Shown piece after piece: positions 7,303-10,422 of a stretch of 10,422 bases of DNA; position 1 is the stretch's first letter; each line of letters opens with the position of its first letter. The notes beneath the pieces were generated by a model. The model was not told the DNA's origin. It did no database searches and saw nothing but the letters and a program-made list of their open reading frames with translations. The position numbers were made by a program, and so were the translations under genes. The stretch lies in assembly GCA_903888815.1 (NCBI GenBank), contig CAISVC010000288.1, positions 1-10,422 on the forward strand. Reading direction: 5' to 3'. The DNA is from an uncultured Fibrobacterota bacterium (GTDB lineage Bacteria; Fibrobacterota; Chitinivibrionia; Chitinivibrionales; Chitinispirillaceae).

Positions 7303-7412
7303 AAGGTTCTCTTTCTTGACCTTATGCTGTACGGTAAATCATTTTTTAATGCCTTTCAGAAGGGGCTGAAATAACAAACAAATCCACGTGGTTTCACCAA
7401 TGGCGGTAGCGT

Positions 7413-8372
7413 ATGAATCCAACAACAAATTCCTTCATGCTTGAGGTTAAAAACCTCAGCAAAAAATTCGGCGAAGTCCATGCTGTCCGGAACCTGAGTT
7501 TCCAGATCCGAAAGGGAGAAGTCCTGGGCTTCCTGGGTCCGAACGGCGCCGGTAAAACAACAACCATGCGCATCATTACATGCTATATTCCGGCGACCTC
7601 CGGCGTTGTGCATGTTGACGGGATGGACACGGTCAATGAAAGTTTGCGCGTCAGGGAAAGAATCGGGTACCTGGCCGAGACCAACCCGTTATACGGCGAC
7701 ATGTGCGTGCGCGAGTATCTGCAGTTTGTCGGAGAGATCCGGGGCCTTAAGGCGCCCAGGCTCGACAGCCGTATTGATGAGATGTTTTCAGTGTGCGGCC
7801 TGACCAGGATGGGAAACCGTCAGATCGGCAAGCTTTCCAAAGGATTTCGTCAGCGGGTGGGGCTCGCCCAGGCAATGATGCATAACCCTGATCTTCTGCT
7901 CCTCGACGAGCCGACGGCCGGGCTTGACCCCAACCAGATTATCGAAATCCGGCAGCTTATCAGGAAAATCGGTGCGGAAAAAACGATTATTTACTGCTCG
8001 CACATTCTCTCTGAAGTGAGCGCAACCTGCAGCCGGATCATTATCATCAATGAAGGTCAGATCGTTGCCAGCGGAACAGCCGACGAGCTCACCTCGCGTT
8101 CCACACGGGGCAACCGGTATATCCTCCGGCTCAAGGCCGACCCTGGCGCGGTACAGGGCAAGCTCGCCGCAGTGTCCGGGGTCTCAAGCGTCACCGCACA
8201 CCAGGTTGATCGCGCAGGCGGCTGGCTCGCGGCAGAAGTGCTCTCCGGTACACAGGAAGACATCGGCGAAGCCATCTTCAGATGCGTTGTGGCAAACGGC
8301 TGGAGCTTGGCGGAGCTGCGGCATGAGACCGCGAGCCTCGAAGAGGTATTCACTCAACTTACCAGGGGGTAA
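7413..8372 (+). CDS. ABC transporter ATP-binding protein, ABC-2/GldA-like
   Basis: This 319-residue ATPase would power the membrane permease encoded just downstream. Visible motifs are Walker A GPNGAGKTT (42-50), the Q-loop region GYLAETNPLYGDM (Glu replaces Gln, as is common in this subfamily), the signature LSKGFRQRVGLAQ (141-153), Walker B LLLLDEP with D165-E166, the D-loop AGLDPNQ and the H-loop H197. About 90 residues follow the nucleotide-binding domain, as in GldA, CcmA-like and other ABC-2 exporters' ATPases. The first ATG (7413) is preferred, although its Shine-Dalgarno is weak; a second in-frame ATG at 7437 begins directly at MLEVKNLSKKF. It ends three bases before the permease start, so the two are co-transcribed and probably translationally coupled. 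The transported substrate cannot be told from the sequence. Confidence 0.93.
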   Translation: MNPTTNSFMLEVKNLSKKFGEVHAVRNLSFQIRKGEVLGFLGPNGAGKTTTMRIITCYIPATSGVVHVDGMDTVNESLRVRERIGYLAETNPLYGDMCVREYLQFVGEIRGLKAPRLDSRIDEMFSVCGLTRMGNRQIGKLSKGFRQRVGLAQAMMHNPDLLLLDEPTAGLDPNQIIEIRQLIRKIGAEKTIIYCSHILSEVSATCSRIIIINEGQIVASGTADELTSRSTRGNRYILRLKADPGAVQGKLAAVSGVSSVTAHQVDRAGGWLAAEVLSGTQEDIGEAIFRCVVANGWSLAELRHETASLEEVFTQLTRG

Positions 8373-8375
8373 TGC

Positions 8376-9092
8376 ATGGAAAAAATTCTTGCGATTTTCA
8401 AAAAGGAATTCAAGTCGTACTTCGTATCGCCCATTGCGTACGTGTTCATAACGGTGTATCTGGTGATTTCCAGCTTTCTGTTCTTTCAGACTTTTTTTCT
8501 CAATAATCAGGCCAATATGCGCGGCTACTTCGAATTCCTGCCGTGGATCTTTCTTTTCTTTGTTCCGGCAATCACCATGCGGAGCTGGGCCGAGGAGCGG
8601 AAGGTCAAGACCCTGGAATTGCTGCTTACGTGGCCGGTCAGTGATTTCGAAGTGGTGGTCGGGAAATTTCTTGCCGCATTCGGATTTCTTGCTGCGGGGA
8701 TCGTGCTTTCAATGACAATACCGATCACCATCCTGATTATCGGCAAGCCTGATCTGGGCCCGATCGTCGGCGGCTATATCGGCGCCCTGCTCATGGGCGG
8801 CGCGTACCTCGCCATCGGCATGTGGATTTCATCATATACCGAAAACCAGATTATTGCATTTATCCTTGGTGTTGTCGCCACCTTCGTATTCTTTATTATC
8901 GGCAGCCCGTTTATCGTGGTTTTCGCCCCGAATGCCGTGGCGCCGCTTCTTACCTACCTCGGGCTGGGGACTCATTTCGAAAGCATCGAACGGGGAGTCA
9001 TAGACAGCCGAGACATTATCTACTATTGTTCAATCGTCGGATTCTTTCTTTTCCTCAATATACAGTCCCTTGCCAGCAGGAAATGGGAGTAA
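8376..9092 (+). CDS. ABC-2 permease, GldF-like
   Basis: This 238-residue integral membrane protein has about six hydrophobic segments: near residues 18-40, 54-70, 96-122, 128-150, 157-182 and 215-232. The start FKKEFKSYFVSPIAYV and the cytoplasmic segment RSWAEERKVKTLELLLTWPV, followed by GKFLAA, are typical of GldF/NosY-like ABC-2 permeases. Two copies would form the channel with the upstream ATPase. AGGGGG at 8364-8369, inside the end of the ATPase gene, gives a Shine-Dalgarno six bases before the ATG. Length is normal for the family. It lies between the ATPase and a GldG-like gene with gaps of 3 and 8 bases, so all three form one operon. In gliding Bacteroidota this set is called gldA-gldFG, but similar cassettes occur in many non-gliding bacteria, so no motility role is claimed. 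Confidence 0.9.
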   Translation: MEKILAIFKKEFKSYFVSPIAYVFITVYLVISSFLFFQTFFLNNQANMRGYFEFLPWIFLFFVPAITMRSWAEERKVKTLELLLTWPVSDFEVVVGKFLAAFGFLAAGIVLSMTIPITILIIGKPDLGPIVGGYIGALLMGGAYLAIGMWISSYTENQIIAFILGVVATFVFFIIGSPFIVVFAPNAVAPLLTYLGLGTHFESIERGVIDSRDIIYYCSIVGFFLFLNIQSLASRKWE

Positions 9093-9100
9093 CACCAATT

Positions 9101-10422
9101 ATGGAAACAAAAAAAATCAAAACCCGGACCGAACTGGTCATTTACAGCCTGATTATCCTCGGTATAATCGCGGTCATCAATTATCTCAGCACCGTATGGT
9201 TCTCACGGCTCGACCTGACCGAGGAGAAAGAGTATACCATCTCCAAGGCCACCAAGAAGATCATGAAAAGCCTTGATGACATCATCAACATCAAGGTGTA
9301 CTGTTCAAAGAACCTGCCGCAGCAACTGCAGAGAAACGTCACTAACATTAAAGACATGCTGGCGGAATACGAGGCGTTCGGCGGCAAAAATCTGCGCATA
9401 TCGTGGATCGACCCGGCCGAGAGCGACGCCGCAAAGCAGGAAGCGCGCTCCATGGGGATCAATGAGATGCAGGTGCAGACCATTGAAAAGGACAAGGCGC
9501 AGGTGATCAACGGGTATCTGGGGATCGCGGTCCTTTTTGCGGACCGGAAAGAGGTGCTGCCGTTTGTACAGAATCTGCAGAACTTCGAATACGACCTGAC
9601 CCTCGCCGTCATGAAGGTGTCGCGCCCGTCAACGCCGAGCGTGGGTATCCTGAAAGTCGACACGCTGCCAGAAATTCCGCCTGCGGTACGGCGCCAGATG
9701 GGGGACCGGCTGCCGAAACAGGAAGACCGCACCGATGTGAAGTTCGCTCCGCTCTTCGATAAGCTGAAGGACAACTACAACGTGGCAACGGTCGAAGATT
9801 ACGCCAAAGGCACACCGATCGACAGCACGCTTAAGACGCTGGTGATCCCGGGTGCAGTACCGCTCAGCGACCGCAGCCTGTTTGAAATCGATCAGTATTT
9901 CATGAAAGGCGGCAAGCTCATCGTGCTTGCCAGCGGCATGAGAATAGAAATGAACCAGTACTACGGCCCCATGGCGATGAAGGTTGATTCCAAGCTCCTT
10001 GACATGCTTGAGTTTTACGGCGCCAGGGTCAATGCCGACATGGTCGTGGATGCATCCTGCGGCCAGGTGCAGATCCCGCAGAAATTCGGGCAGTTCAGCG
10101 CCTATGTGGCGGTGCCCTATCCGTATTTCGTAAGAATCGGGGCCGACGGTTTCAGCCGCAGCAACCCCGCGGTAACACCGCTTTCCGAAGTGATCATGCC
10201 GTGGCCGAGCTCAATTTCCCTGCTTGTCGACCAGACCCCGCAATCCGGTGGGGCTTCGAAACCGGCCGCGGCATCTTCATCAGGCCAGAGCGGAGTGACC
10301 GCAGCCATACTCGCGCATTCGTCGAAAAAAAGCTGGACCGTGAGCGGGTCCATCGACCTCAATCCCCAGCAGAACTGGCAGCCGCCATCGCTTGCCGCTG
10401 TCAAGCCTTCGACGCTTGCAGC
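9101..10422 (+). CDS. GldG-like ABC exporter auxiliary protein (3' end beyond window)
   Basis: The frame is open from the ATG at 9101 to the window edge (440 full codons), so the C-terminus is missing. The N-terminus is basic and is followed by a single transmembrane helix, about residues 12-31. It continues with RLDLTEEKEYTISKATKKIM, the typical opening of GldG/ABC_transp_aux (PF09822) proteins. The remaining large domain is predicted to be periplasmic and has mixed alpha/beta character, including KTLVIPGAVPLSD and FMKGGKLIVLASG, in the usual position of a GATase-like fold. A low-complexity Gly/Ala/Ser/Gln-rich insert lies near 385-405. Family members usually end in a second membrane helix, which would lie outside the window. 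A GGGAG overlapping the permease stop region can serve as Shine-Dalgarno. A DUF4340-type gene often follows such a cassette, which could be checked in flanking sequence. Confidence 0.88.
   Translation, partial: METKKIKTRTELVIYSLIILGIIAVINYLSTVWFSRLDLTEEKEYTISKATKKIMKSLDDIINIKVYCSKNLPQQLQRNVTNIKDMLAEYEAFGGKNLRISWIDPAESDAAKQEARSMGINEMQVQTIEKDKAQVINGYLGIAVLFADRKEVLPFVQNLQNFEYDLTLAVMKVSRPSTPSVGILKVDTLPEIPPAVRRQMGDRLPKQEDRTDVKFAPLFDKLKDNYNVATVEDYAKGTPIDSTLKTLVIPGAVPLSDRSLFEIDQYFMKGGKLIVLASGMRIEMNQYYGPMAMKVDSKLLDMLEFYGARVNADMVVDASCGQVQIPQKFGQFSAYVAVPYPYFVRIGADGFSRSNPAVTPLSEVIMPWPSSISLLVDQTPQSGGASKPAAASSSGQSGVTAAILAHSSKKSWTVSGSIDLNPQQNWQPPSLAAVKPSTLA

Noticed and set aside
7316..7344. TTGACC as the -35 of a promoter for the ABC cassette
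   Set aside because: At 16-18 bases downstream there is no acceptable -10 hexamer (TCATTT matches poorly).
7270..7374. A 34-codon + strand open frame (MSFQVTVFQM...) before the ABC cassette
   Set aside because: It has no Shine-Dalgarno and the translation is unremarkable; the opposite strand reads more like protein.
9181..9774. Long minus-strand frame opposite the GldG-like gene
   Set aside because: It is Ser/Arg/Phe-rich, as expected for an antisense shadow, and lies against a well-supported family member.

Overview
The window is about 10.4 kb of bacterial chromosome with roughly balanced base composition. It carries seven confidently called protein genes and one doubtful one. Two genes are cut by the window edges: a GH20 hexosaminidase on the left and a GldG-like protein on the right. 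I see no rRNA, tRNA, CRISPR array, insertion sequence or phage gene. The content suggests a Gram-negative organism, because it has a lipoprotein-type MltD-family murein transglycosylase. A Fibrobacterota/Bacteroidota-like (FCB) relative would fit, given the GldA/GldF/GldG-like exporter, the Hc1-type histone-like protein and the secreted hexosaminidase. That placement is inference; the window holds no phylogenetic marker.

Left part (1-1306): a secreted GH20 beta-N-acetylhexosaminidase runs leftward off the edge. A short, very AT-rich spacer separates it from a divergent gene on the + strand. The spacer has plausible promoters for both directions.

Centre (1307-4426): a large 849-residue radical SAM protein has a B12-binding-like N-terminus, a radical SAM cysteine motif, a dense cysteine cluster and a DUF2344-like C-terminus, so it resembles a divergent member of the TIGR03960 group. 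After a good sigma70-type promoter comes a 77-residue cysteine-containing small protein of unknown function. It is followed by another good promoter and a strong hairpin with a T-run.

Right-centre (4427-7239): an MltD-type lytic transglycosylase lipoprotein with an SLT domain and five LysM repeats, probably starting at TTG, is followed by a 57-residue Hc1-like DNA-binding protein and a clear rho-independent terminator. A possible tiny minus-strand reading frame overlaps this terminator.

Right part (7413-10422): a compact, co-directional ABC-2 cassette holds the ATPase, a six-helix permease and a GldG-like membrane-anchored auxiliary protein, with gaps of 3 and 8 bases. These three proteins probably form one exporter-like complex. 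Overall this is mostly housekeeping and cell-envelope content. I found no convincing new multi-gene system. The most unusual items are the multi-cysteine radical SAM protein, the small cysteine protein, and the promoter-hairpin leader in front of the transglycosylase.
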